Part shown: in pieces, positions 13,785-21,787 of the stretch
Layout of the letters: every line of letters begins with the position of its first letter
Position numbering within the stretch: position 1 is the first letter of the stretch
Assembly (NCBI GenBank): GCA_947168325.1
Contig: CAMVLN010000006.1
Location: 1-21,802, forward strand
DNA: 21,802 bases
Reading direction: 5' to 3'
From: an uncultured Elusimicrobia bacterium
Lineage (GTDB): Bacteria > Elusimicrobiota > Endomicrobiia > Endomicrobiales > Endomicrobiaceae
Program-made: the position numbers and the translations under genes
The notes under the pieces: generated by a model
Database searches by the model: none
Seen by the model: only the letters and a program-made list of their open reading frames with translations
What the model was told of the DNA's origin: nothing

Positions 13785-14936
13785 ATGAATAAAGAAAATA
13801 CCATAGAAGAAAAAAATTTAATTCAGGAAGTAACAAACAGAGATACAATAATAGTAAAAACAAGTATTATAGGAATTATTACAAATATATTTCTTGTGAT
13901 TTTTAAAGCAACAATAGGACTACTTTCAAATTCTATTGCTGTTATATTAGATGCGGTAAATAATTTATCTGATGCTTTATCTTCAGTTATTACAATTGTA
14001 GGAACAAAACTTGCAAACAAATTGCCAAACAAAAAACATCCGTTAGGGTATGGAAGAATAGAATATATGAGTGCAATGCTTGTTTCAGCAATAGTTTTAT
14101 ATGCTGGGATAACTTCTGTAATTGAATCAATAAAAAGAATTGTTCATCCCGAGCCAGCAGACTATTCTATAATTTCTTTAATAATAATAGCAGTAGCTGT
14201 TGTTGTAAAAGTTTTACTTGGCAAATATGTAAAAATACAAGGTAAAAAAGTAAATTCAGGTGCATTAGTAGCTTCAGGGTCAGATGCAATGTTTGATGCA
14301 CTACTTTCTGCATCTGTTTTGATATCTGCAATAATTTATTTTACAACAAAAATATCGTTGGAAGCCTATGTTGGTGTAATAATTTCAACAGTAATTATTA
14401 AAGCTGGTATAGAAATGATGAAAGAAACATTAAATGATATTTTAGGTAAAAGAGCAGATACCCAAACTACAAAAAAAATAAAACAACTTTTAGTTGAAGA
14501 ACCAGAAGTTAGAGGTGCTTACGATTTAATTATTCATAATTACGGGCCAAACAAAAATCTTGCTTCCGTTCATTTAGAATTGCCCGACACTATGACCGTA
14601 GAGCAAGTAGATATTTTAACAAGAAAATTACAAACAAAAGTATATCACGAAACGGGAGTTATTCTTGTAGGAGTTGGAGTTTATTCTTATAATACAAAAA
14701 ATAATGAAATATCAAAAATATACAATACTATACAAGAAACTGTAATGGCTTATAACTGGGTTTTACAAATACATGGTTTTCATGTGGATATTGAAAAAAA
14801 AGAAATGAGATTTGATATTGTTATGAGTTTTGAAATTGAACCAAAAGAAGGTATAAAAATTATTAGAGAAAAACTTGTAACAATGTATCCTGAATATAAA
14901 ATTCAAATTATTGCAGATGTAGATATTTCAGATTAA
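13785..14936 (+). CDS. Cation diffusion facilitator (CDF) metal-efflux transporter
   Basis: This 383-residue inner-membrane antiporter exports divalent metal. Six hydrophobic segments fit the family, at about 27-47, 49-75, 95-113, 128-148, 168-188 and 192-210. By alignment in mind with FieF, the transport site falls at Asp56/Asn60 and Asp167/Asp171. An Asn in the first half and no His is more like manganese-type CDFs than zinc ones, but the metal is not certain. The cytoplasmic dimerisation domain is at about 216-305. About 75 further residues make it longer than the 300-residue FieF. The gene diverges from glutathione peroxidase; manganese or iron handling would fit an oxidative-stress neighbourhood. 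Its end converges on a flavodoxin gene 32 bases away. Confidence 0.93.
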   Translation: MNKENTIEEKNLIQEVTNRDTIIVKTSIIGIITNIFLVIFKATIGLLSNSIAVILDAVNNLSDALSSVITIVGTKLANKLPNKKHPLGYGRIEYMSAMLVSAIVLYAGITSVIESIKRIVHPEPADYSIISLIIIAVAVVVKVLLGKYVKIQGKKVNSGALVASGSDAMFDALLSASVLISAIIYFTTKISLEAYVGVIISTVIIKAGIEMMKETLNDILGKRADTQTTKKIKQLLVEEPEVRGAYDLIIHNYGPNKNLASVHLELPDTMTVEQVDILTRKLQTKVYHETGVILVGVGVYSYNTKNNEISKIYNTIQETVMAYNWVLQIHGFHVDIEKKEMRFDIVMSFEIEPKEGIKIIREKLVTMYPEYKIQIIADVDISD

Positions 14937-14968
14937 TTTTAAATTAAATTTTACTGTATTTTATTTAA

Positions 14969-15580
14969 CTATAACGAATTTAACCAAGTAATTATTTTAT
15001 TTTTGACTTGTTCGTTGTAACTTGAATCTAAATTATTAAAAGATTCTCCTTTTAAAATTTTTGCATTTTTAGCTTTTGCTTTAAAATCTTCAAAATAAGA
15101 ACCATAATTGCTTCCCTGTGTAGAAAAAGGTACTACATTTTTATTTTTAAAATCAAATTGTTTTAAAAATTCCAATACAGCAGGTGTAGCAGTATACCAC
15201 CATATAGGTGAACCTACAAAAATCGTGTCATATTCTTCTATATTAGGAAAATCGTTTATTATTTCAGGATAATTTTTAGAAGAAATTTGTTTTTTAGATG
15301 TTATATATAATGACGGACCTTGTTTTATTTCCTCTTTTGTTTTTATTTCATAAATATTTGCATTTGTAAATTTTTGTATTTGTAATGCAATATCTTTTGT
15401 TCTTCCAGTTAAAGAATAATAGATTACAAGAGTTTTACCTAGATTTGCTGTTAAAGAAACTGTATTTGAATATTTTTCCATTTCAGTTTTGTTTTTTTTA
15501 GATACTTTATATAAATGCATTAATGAAGAGACTCCAGCAACTACAATAATTAAAAGTATTATGTATAAAGCTACTTTCAT
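14969..15580 (-). CDS. Membrane-anchored flavodoxin
   Basis: This 203-residue flavodoxin has an N-terminal anchor: MKVALYIILLIIVVAGVSSLM is hydrophobic at about 3-21, followed by a lysine-rich linker. The FMN phosphate loop lies in LVIYYSLTGRTKDIA (about 52-66) and the flavin loop in VGSPIWWYTATPAV (about 121-134). The later loop is STQGSNYGSYFED. AAAGGGG lies upstream of the ATG, and unlike the flavodoxin at 3333 there is no strong internal start. It has the same domain plan as that protein, with low sequence identity, so the two are distant paralogues. A basic linker after the anchor makes the side of the membrane uncertain. It diverges from the biotin operon across 180 bases. Confidence 0.88.
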   Translation of the reverse strand: MKVALYIILLIIVVAGVSSLMHLYKVSKKNKTEMEKYSNTVSLTANLGKTLVIYYSLTGRTKDIALQIQKFTNANIYEIKTKEEIKQGPSLYITSKKQISSKNYPEIINDFPNIEEYDTIFVGSPIWWYTATPAVLEFLKQFDFKNKNVVPFSTQGSNYGSYFEDFKAKAKNAKILKGESFNNLDSSYNEQVKNKIITWLNSL

Positions 15581-15654
15581 AAAATCCCCTTTACTACTTT
15601 ATATAAATTTATATGTCACCTATTGTATCAAATTAAAAATTATTTTTCGTTCTA

Positions 15655-15686
15655 TTTTTGTATACAAAAAAATTAATATACAAAAA
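15655..15686 (+). promoter_or_regulatory. Palindromic operator-like element upstream of the biotin operon
   Basis: TTTTTGTATACAAAAA (15655-15670) is a perfect 16-base palindrome. Its right half, TATACAAAAA, is repeated directly at 15677-15686, where it would overlap the -35 region of the predicted promoter. This is the layout of a repressor site, but the regulator is unknown. Confidence 0.4.
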
Positions 15687-15701
15687 TGGTTGTAAAAAAT
15701 A

Positions 15702-15707
15702 TATAAT
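15702..15707 (+). promoter_or_regulatory. -10 element of the biotin operon promoter
   Basis: A perfect TATAAT lies 53 bases before the bioD start. The matching -35 position (15679-15684) reads TACAAA, a poor match, consistent with a regulated promoter. Confidence 0.45.
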
Positions 15708-15720
15708 AATTGCCAGATGT

Positions 15721-15733
15721 TTGTAGTTAACAA
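15721..15733 (+). promoter_or_regulatory. Imperfect palindrome in the biotin operon leader
   Basis: TTGTAGTTAACAA resembles one half-site of BirA operators (GTTAACAA). A partner at the usual 14-16 base spacing is not visible, so BirA control is not established. Confidence 0.25.
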
Positions 15734-15760
15734 TTATAGTTTTAGCGGAGTATTTTATTA

Positions 15761-16438
15761 ATGAAAAAAGCCATTTTCATCGCAGGAACATCAACCGATA
15801 TAGGTAAAACATTTGTTAGTGCACTACTTGTAAAATATATGATAGATAACAATATAAATACAGGATACTTTAAACCTGTTTTAAGTGGAGCACAGATAAT
15901 AAACAATGAACTTGTTGCTGGTGATGCACAATATGTTTGTAATATTGCAAAAATAAAAGCTCAACCGAAAGATTTAGTTTCTTATACTTTTAAAACAGCT
16001 GTTTCTCCACATCTTGCTTCACAAATAGAAAAAAAATCAATTTCTTTAGACAAAATAAAAACAGATTTCAATAATTTACAATCTAAATATGATTTTTTAG
16101 TCGTTGAAGGTTGTGGCGGAATAGTTTGCCCTATATCTGTAGAAAAAAATAATAAAATTTTTCTTACAGATATTATAAGAAGTTTAAATCTAGATGTTAT
16201 ACTTGTTGTGTCATCTTTACTAGGTACAATAAATTCTACAGTTTTATCTGTAGAATATGCAAAAAAACTTAAAATAAATATAAAAGGTATAATAATGAAT
16301 TTTTACGATAAAAACAATTTTATGCATAAAGACAATAAAAAACAAATAGAATATCTTACCGGTATTTCTGTAATAACAATGGTAGAAAAAAATGCTAAAG
16401 AAATTTTTATACAAAAAAATTTCTTTAAGGAAATATAA
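15761..16438 (+). CDS. bioD: Dethiobiotin synthetase
   Basis: BioD closes the ureido ring: it carboxylates diaminopelargonate with CO2 and ATP to give dethiobiotin, in the cytoplasm. The 225-residue length is normal. The P-loop variant GTSTDIGKT is at residues 9-17, and EGCGGIVCPI (about 117-126) is the second nucleotide-site motif of the family. GGAG lies 10 bases before the ATG. It is the first gene of the biotin operon, with bioA starting 2 bases after its stop. This bioD-bioA-bioF-bioG-bioC order puts the late pathway genes before the early pimelate genes. No bioB is nearby, so the last step must be encoded elsewhere or be missing. Confidence 0.95.
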   Translation: MKKAIFIAGTSTDIGKTFVSALLVKYMIDNNINTGYFKPVLSGAQIINNELVAGDAQYVCNIAKIKAQPKDLVSYTFKTAVSPHLASQIEKKSISLDKIKTDFNNLQSKYDFLVVEGCGGIVCPISVEKNNKIFLTDIIRSLNLDVILVVSSLLGTINSTVLSVEYAKKLKINIKGIIMNFYDKNNFMHKDNKKQIEYLTGISVITMVEKNAKEIFIQKNFFKEI

Positions 16439-16440
16439 AA

Positions 16441-17784
16441 ATGAATTTAGAACAAAAAGATTTAAAATATATTTGGCATCCATGTTCGCAAATGAAAGAT
16501 TATGAAACTTTGCCGCCAATTGTAATAGATCATGCTAAAGGTTTATTTTTATACGATATACATGGTAAAAAATATGCTGATGTTATAAGTTCTTGGTGGT
16601 GTAACCTTTTAGGGCATTGTAACTTAAGAATCAGTAAAGCAATAGCAAAACAATTAAACAAGTTGGAACATGTCATATTTGCAAATTTCAGCAATAAGTC
16701 TGCAATAGAATTATCTAAAAAACTTATATCTGTATCACCTAAAGGGTTAACAAAAGTTTTTTTTACAGATAATGGTTCATCTGCAGTAGAGGCTGCACTT
16801 AAAATGAGTTTTCAGTACCATTATCAAACAGGAAAAACACAAAAGAAAAAATTTATGGCAATATCTAATGCTTATCACGGGGAAACTATGGGTGCATTGT
16901 CTGTAGGAGGAGTAGATTTATATTCAAAAATATTTCAACCATTACTTATAGACATTTTAAGGGTACCAGGACCTGATTGTTATAGATGTTCGTTTAATAA
17001 AAATAGAGCAACTTGTAACGGTGAATGTTTTTGTTATGTAGAAAAAGTGTTGGAAAAACAATATAAAAATATTGCCGCATTTATAATAGAACCAATGTTG
17101 CAATGTTCTGCGGGTATGAGAATTTATTCATCTAAATATTTAAAAAAATTAAGAAAAGCATGTACTAAATATAATATTCATTTAATAGCTGATGAAATCG
17201 CTTCAGGTTATGGAAGAACAGGTAAGATGTTTGCATGTGAACATGCAGGAATAACACCAGATATTATGTGTGTAGGGAAAGGTTTAACAGGTGGATATTT
17301 ACCTATGGCATTAACTTTAACTAATGATAAAATATATAAAGCTTTTTATGCAGACTACAACAAAGGGAAAATGTTTATACATTCGCATACATTTTCTGGG
17401 AATCCTCTTGCAAGTGCTGCTGCTTTAGAAGTATTAAATATTTTACAAGATGAAAAGATTATAGAAAAAGCACAAAAGAAAGCAGTTTTTTTTAATAATT
17501 TAATAAAGAAAACTTTTTTGGAAAATAAGTTTGTAGGTGATATAAGGAGTATAGGTTTAATAAATGCTATAGAACTTGTTAAAGATAAAAAAACAAAAGA
17601 ACCTTTAGATTCTAAAAAAAGAACAGGTTATCAAATATATAAACAGGCATTAAAGTTAGGGCTATTATTAAGACCATTAGGCGATGTTATGTATTTTAAT
17701 CCTCCACTTACAATAACTGAAAAAGAAATTAAACAAGTTATCAAACTTTGTAAACAGGCATTCATAAATACAGGAATAAATTAG
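16441..17784 (+). CDS. bioA: Adenosylmethionine-8-amino-7-oxononanoate transaminase
   Basis: BioA is a PLP enzyme that transfers the amino group of S-adenosylmethionine to 8-amino-7-oxononanoate, giving 7,8-diaminopelargonate. It has 447 residues, usual for the family. IWHPCSQMKDYE (about 10-21) is the substrate-site signature that separates BioA from other class III aminotransferases. ADEIASGYGRTGKMFACEHAGITPD (about 249-273) holds the PLP-contacting Asp. The Schiff-base lysine is Lys280 in CVGKGLTGGYLP. A cysteine-rich insertion DCYRCSFNKNRATCNGECFC (about 179-198) holds five or six cysteines and could bind a metal; related enzymes have a similar insert. It is separated from bioF by 77 bases, the largest gap in the operon. 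Confidence 0.96.
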   Translation: MNLEQKDLKYIWHPCSQMKDYETLPPIVIDHAKGLFLYDIHGKKYADVISSWWCNLLGHCNLRISKAIAKQLNKLEHVIFANFSNKSAIELSKKLISVSPKGLTKVFFTDNGSSAVEAALKMSFQYHYQTGKTQKKKFMAISNAYHGETMGALSVGGVDLYSKIFQPLLIDILRVPGPDCYRCSFNKNRATCNGECFCYVEKVLEKQYKNIAAFIIEPMLQCSAGMRIYSSKYLKKLRKACTKYNIHLIADEIASGYGRTGKMFACEHAGITPDIMCVGKGLTGGYLPMALTLTNDKIYKAFYADYNKGKMFIHSHTFSGNPLASAAALEVLNILQDEKIIEKAQKKAVFFNNLIKKTFLENKFVGDIRSIGLINAIELVKDKKTKEPLDSKKRTGYQIYKQALKLGLLLRPLGDVMYFNPPLTITEKEIKQVIKLCKQAFINTGIN

Positions 17785-17861
17785 AATAATGTAGATATAC
17801 ATATTAAAGAATCTGTATATAAAATATTTTCGTATATCAAAAATATGGAGAAAATTTTATC

Positions 17862-18992
17862 ATGAACTTTTACGAACAAGAACTTGATAAATTAAAACAA
17901 GATGAGTGTTTAAGAAAAATATCTGACATTTCTTATAAAGAAGATAAGTATATAGTTATTAACGGTAAAAAGTATATAAATTTATCTTCCAATGATTATT
18001 TAGGGTTAAGTACTAACAAAGCTATTATTAAAGAATTTATTGAAACAAACAAAATGGATAAAGAATTTTTATTTTCTTCAGCATCTGCCCGTCTGTTAAC
18101 AGGAACATCTTCAATATATTTTAAACTTGAAAAAAATTTAGCAAATCTTTTTAATAAACAGGCTTGTCTTCTTTATAATACAGGCTATCTGTGTAATTTA
18201 GGAATAATATCTTCACTTGTTCATAAGGGTGATAAACTTAACCATGCTAGCATTATTGCAGGGATGAAACTTTCTCAAGCAGATTTTTATAGATATAAGC
18301 ATTTAGATTATCAACATTTAGAAACACTTTTAAAAAAGTATAGAGCAAAATACAAAAAAGCACTTATAGTTTCTGAATCTGTTTTTAGTATGGATGGCGA
18401 CATTGCCGACATAAAAAAACTTGTTGAACTTAAAAATAAATATAATTGTATTTTAATGATAGATGAGGCACATGCTTTTGGTGTGTTTGGTAAAAATTTA
18501 TGTGGAATTAGTGAAACGATAAATGTTATAAGTTCTATAGATATAATAGTTGCAACATTAGGTAAAGCTTTTGCTTCTGTAGGTGCATTTTGTGTTGCAA
18601 GTAAAATATATATTGATTATTTTATTAATAAGTCTAGTTCTTTTATTTTTTCAACAGCACTTGCTCCGGTTAATGTAATGTGGACAAACTGGCTTATAGA
18701 AAACAAAATCGATTTAATAAAAGAAAAACAAAAGAAACTAAACAATTTACTTAAAAAGGTTCACGAATATCTAAAAGATAATAGACACACACAAATAATA
18801 CCAATAATTATAGGGCAAAATAAACAAACTATAGAAATAGCAAAAAAGTTGCAACAAGAATGCTTTTTTTTGTTGCCAATTAGAGTTCCTACCGTTGCAC
18901 CAAACACTGCAAGATTAAGACTTTCTTTAACAGCAGATATAACTTTTGAGGAAATTAAAAAAATGTTTGAAATAATAAAAGGTTATTTATAA
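17862..18992 (+). CDS. bioF: 8-amino-7-oxononanoate synthase
   Basis: BioF is a PLP-dependent alpha-oxoamine synthase condensing pimeloyl-ACP (or -CoA) with L-alanine. It has 376 residues, close to the family norm. SNDYLGLS (about 45-52), SASARLLTGTS (about 71-81), DEAHAFGVFG (about 203-212) and the lysine loop ATLGKAF (Lys235) are all present. GGAG lies 9-10 bases before the ATG. The distinction from other oxoamine synthases (2-amino-3-ketobutyrate ligase, serine palmitoyltransferase) rests mainly on context: bioA lies before it and bioG/bioC after. The bioG start follows 2 bases after its stop. Confidence 0.94.
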   Translation: MNFYEQELDKLKQDECLRKISDISYKEDKYIVINGKKYINLSSNDYLGLSTNKAIIKEFIETNKMDKEFLFSSASARLLTGTSSIYFKLEKNLANLFNKQACLLYNTGYLCNLGIISSLVHKGDKLNHASIIAGMKLSQADFYRYKHLDYQHLETLLKKYRAKYKKALIVSESVFSMDGDIADIKKLVELKNKYNCILMIDEAHAFGVFGKNLCGISETINVISSIDIIVATLGKAFASVGAFCVASKIYIDYFINKSSSFIFSTALAPVNVMWTNWLIENKIDLIKEKQKKLNNLLKKVHEYLKDNRHTQIIPIIIGQNKQTIEIAKKLQQECFFLLPIRVPTVAPNTARLRLSLTADITFEEIKKMFEIIKGYL

Positions 18993-18994
18993 AT

Positions 18995-19630
18995 ATGAAT
19001 TTTTTGTGGTTAAATAAAAAAAATAATAAAAATTTAATTGTTTTTTTTAATGGATGGGGAATGAACAAAGCAATTGTTTCTCATCTTGGTTATAAAGATA
19101 ATGATATATTAATGTTTTATGATTATAGAAAAATAGATATTGAAAATATTGATTTTTCACAATATAAAAACAGATTTTTAATTGCATGGTCTATGGGAGT
19201 ATATATGAGTAACTGGTTCTATGATAAGTTAAAAAATTTTAATAAAAAAATAGCACTCAACGGTACATTTTTTCCCATAAATAATACTTGTGGAATAGCA
19301 GAAAAAATTTATGATTTAACTGTAAACAATTTTAATGAAATATCTTGTAACAAATTTATTCAAAGAATGTTTATAAAAAAAGATTTTTATTTTGATAGAA
19401 CTACAAAAGAATTAAAAGATGAACTTGTAGCAATAAAGCAATATACACATAAACCATTACAAAAAACATTAAAGTATGATAAGGTTATAATTTCTTTACA
19501 AGATAAAATTATACCAGCTAAAAATCAAATAAATTTTTGGAAAAAAACTAAAACAGTAAATATTGAAAATATAGATTGTGGCCATTATCCTTTTGCTATA
19601 TTTGATAATTGGAATCAGATAATAAAATGA
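18995..19630 (+). CDS. bioG: Pimeloyl-ACP methyl ester esterase, BioG type (DUF452)
   Basis: BioG removes the methyl group from pimeloyl-ACP methyl ester and so ends the fatty-acid-type elongation that makes pimelate; it replaces BioH. This 211-residue protein has the family's alpha/beta-hydrolase features: early FFNGWGMN (about 17-24) as oxyanion region, nucleophile elbow AWSMG (Ser66), an acid candidate in QDKIIP (about 169-174) and the catalytic His in DCGHYPF (about 201). It lacks a Shine-Dalgarno and is presumably translationally coupled to bioF. Its TGA stop overlaps the bioC ATG in an ATGA junction. In some bacteria BioG and BioC are one fused polypeptide, which fits this overlap. Confidence 0.92.
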   Translation: MNFLWLNKKNNKNLIVFFNGWGMNKAIVSHLGYKDNDILMFYDYRKIDIENIDFSQYKNRFLIAWSMGVYMSNWFYDKLKNFNKKIALNGTFFPINNTCGIAEKIYDLTVNNFNEISCNKFIQRMFIKKDFYFDRTTKELKDELVAIKQYTHKPLQKTLKYDKVIISLQDKIIPAKNQINFWKKTKTVNIENIDCGHYPFAIFDNWNQIIK

Positions 19631-20364
19631 TAGATAAAAATTTAATTGCTAGCAGATTTTTGAAAAGTTTTTCAACTTATGATGATAATGCTTTTATTCA
19701 AAATATTATGGCATCAAACCTTATAAAATTTATTCCTATAAAAGTTTTTAATTCAATATTTGAAGTTGGTTGTGGAACAGGCATTCTAACCAAATATATA
19801 AAAACTTTTTTTTCTTATAAAAATTATACAGCAAACGATATAGTTGAAAATAGTCAAAAGTATGTTCAAAAAATAATAAAAAATAGTGATTTTATTTGTG
19901 GAGATATTGAACAAGTTAAAATAAATAAAAAGTTTGATATTATAATATCAAATGCTTGTCTTCAATGGTGTAATAATTTAGATTCAATAATTTTAAAATT
20001 ATTGAATTTGCTTAATATAAACGGATTTTTAGCATTTTCAATTTTTGGGCAATCAAATTGTTATGAAATAAAAAAGCTACTAAATATTTCATTAAATTAT
20101 ACTAATATCAAAGAAATATTAAATAATCTTGATAATTGTAAAATTGTTTATATTGGAGAAGAAATTAAAAAATTTTTTTTTGATAGTCCAATAGATATAA
20201 TAAAACATTTTAAATTAACTGGTGTAAATAGTATTACTAATATAAAATTTACAAAAAATAAGCTAAAAGTATTTGAAAAAAATTATAAAAAGTTTTTTGT
20301 TGAAAAAAATAAATGCTATATAACATATAATCCTGTGTATGTAGTTTTAAAAAAAAACAAATAA
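19627..20364 (+). CDS. bioC: Malonyl-ACP O-methyltransferase
   Basis: BioC methylates malonyl-ACP with S-adenosylmethionine, masking it so that the fatty acid machinery can extend it to pimeloyl-ACP methyl ester. The SAM-binding motif FEVGCGTGILTKYI is at about residues 46-59 of the 245-residue form, with DFICGDIEQ and IISNACLQWCNNLDSI further on. The NACLQW segment is characteristic of BioC. A frame opens at 19609, but the ATG at 19627 overlaps the bioG stop (ATGA) and gives the standard beginning MIDKNLIASRFLKSFSTYDD. It is the last gene of the operon and the most AT-rich one. Confidence 0.93.
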   Translation: MIDKNLIASRFLKSFSTYDDNAFIQNIMASNLIKFIPIKVFNSIFEVGCGTGILTKYIKTFFSYKNYTANDIVENSQKYVQKIIKNSDFICGDIEQVKINKKFDIIISNACLQWCNNLDSIILKLLNLLNINGFLAFSIFGQSNCYEIKKLLNISLNYTNIKEILNNLDNCKIVYIGEEIKKFFFDSPIDIIKHFKLTGVNSITNIKFTKNKLKVFEKNYKKFFVEKNKCYITYNPVYVVLKKNK

Positions 20365-20459
20365 AATATTTCTGTTATTGATATTGATGAGTTTATTTGA
20401 TACAATCTCAATCTGCACTGTAAAAATATAAGATTTTTTCTGTTGTTGAAGGCACTATT

Positions 20460-20465
20460 TATAAT
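20460..20465 (+). promoter_or_regulatory. Possible -10 element for the aldo/keto reductase gene
   Basis: A perfect TATAAT lies 48 bases before the preferred ATG at 20513, but no good -35 accompanies it. The gap of about 140 bases after bioC suggests a separate transcript. Confidence 0.3.
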
Positions 20466-20512
20466 TTCTAATTTTCTATTTATAAATTTTAAAAATAACA
20501 ATGGGGTTTTTT

Positions 20513-21760
20513 ATGAACAGAAGACAGTTTTTAAAATCAGCACTGTTTACAACAATAGGTACTTTTGTATTATCTGCATGTAAAAAAGTTACTGCAGAAA
20601 CTAAAAAAGTTATAGAAAAAGTTTATACGAAAAAATTTAAAAATCTTGATATTTCAGTTATCGGTTTTGGGCTTATGAGATTGCCTCAAAAATTTGGTGA
20701 ACCTGATGTTGAAAAGACACAAAAAATGGTAGATTATGCAATAGAACATGGTATTAACTATTTTGATACCGCATGGTTTTATCACAGCGGGAAATCTGAA
20801 CTTACTGCGGGTAAAGTATTAAAAAAATATCCTAGAAACAGTTTTTATCTTGCAGATAAAATGCCTTTAAGAATTCTTGAAAGTAAAGAACAAGTTTTGA
20901 AAATTTTTAATGAACAATTACAAAAATGTCAGGTAAATTATTTTGATTTTTATCTTGCACATAACATAAATAAAAATGAATGGCAAACATTAAAAAAGTG
21001 TAATGTTTATGAACAGCTTTTACAAAAGAAAAAAGAAGGTAAAATAAAATATTTTGGCTTTTCTATACATGATACACCTGAACTTTTAGAAGAAGTTATA
21101 AACACATACAAATGGGATTTTGTTCAACTGCCAATAAATCTTATAGATTGGGAAAAAACAGATAGTAGTGGTTGGTATGGTGTTAATGCAAAAAAACAAT
21201 ATGAAATAGCAACTAAAGCTGGTATTGCTGTAGTAGTAATGAACCCATTAAAAGGTGGGCAGCTATCTACACTTAACAAGGCAGCAGTAGATTTATTGAA
21301 AAAAGAAAACCCTAATGCTTCACCAACATCTTGGTCATTAAGATATGTTGCATCACTTGAAAATGTTTTTTGTGTATTGAGTGGTATGACGGAAATGGAA
21401 CATGTAAAAGATAATGTTAATACTTTTACAAATTTTAAACCGTTAACAGAGAAAGAACAAAAAGTTCTTGCTAATGCTATTGCTGTTTATAAATCTTCAG
21501 GTGCAATTACATGTACATATTGTCAGTATTGTACGGGTTGTCCTATAGGTATAGATATTCCAAAAATTTTCAATATATACAACCAGTATAAAGCAGATAG
21601 CAAAAAAGAAGTGTTTATTGCTACTTATGAAAGTATTAAAGAAGAAAATAGAGCAGATAAATGTATCAATTGTGGGATATGTAAAGCAAAATGCCCACAA
21701 AAACTAGATATTCCTGAACTTTTAAAAAATGTTGACAAGTTATACAAAAGTTTGAAATAA
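20513..21760 (+). CDS. Aldo/keto reductase with Tat-lipoprotein signal and two C-terminal [4Fe-4S] motifs
   Basis: The AKR barrel spans about residues 38-300 and shows the catalytic set: Asp and Tyr in NYFDTAWFYHSG, Lys in LADKMP and His in YLAHNIN. The C-terminal ferredoxin-like part has CTYCQYCTGCP (about 330-340) and CINCGICKAKCP (about 382-393). The start chosen at 20513 gives MNRRQFLKSALFTTIGTFVLSAC, a twin-arginine motif plus a lipobox ending in LSAC. This predicts a folded, cofactor-loaded protein exported by Tat and lipid-anchored. The frame opens 12 bases earlier (20501), but GGGG sits at a suitable distance before 20513. The substrate is unknown; electrons may come from a membrane donor in place of NADPH. 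Confidence 0.93.
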   Translation: MNRRQFLKSALFTTIGTFVLSACKKVTAETKKVIEKVYTKKFKNLDISVIGFGLMRLPQKFGEPDVEKTQKMVDYAIEHGINYFDTAWFYHSGKSELTAGKVLKKYPRNSFYLADKMPLRILESKEQVLKIFNEQLQKCQVNYFDFYLAHNINKNEWQTLKKCNVYEQLLQKKKEGKIKYFGFSIHDTPELLEEVINTYKWDFVQLPINLIDWEKTDSSGWYGVNAKKQYEIATKAGIAVVVMNPLKGGQLSTLNKAAVDLLKKENPNASPTSWSLRYVASLENVFCVLSGMTEMEHVKDNVNTFTNFKPLTEKEQKVLANAIAVYKSSGAITCTYCQYCTGCPIGIDIPKIFNIYNQYKADSKKEVFIATYESIKEENRADKCINCGICKAKCPQKLDIPELLKNVDKLYKSLK

Positions 21761-21787
21761 GTATTTTTTATATAACGAGAAAATATA

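Noticed and set aside
15690..15733. Complete BirA operator
   Set aside because: Only one good half-site (GTTAACAA) is present; the nearest TTGTAA-like half is about 28 bases away, not the usual 14-16.
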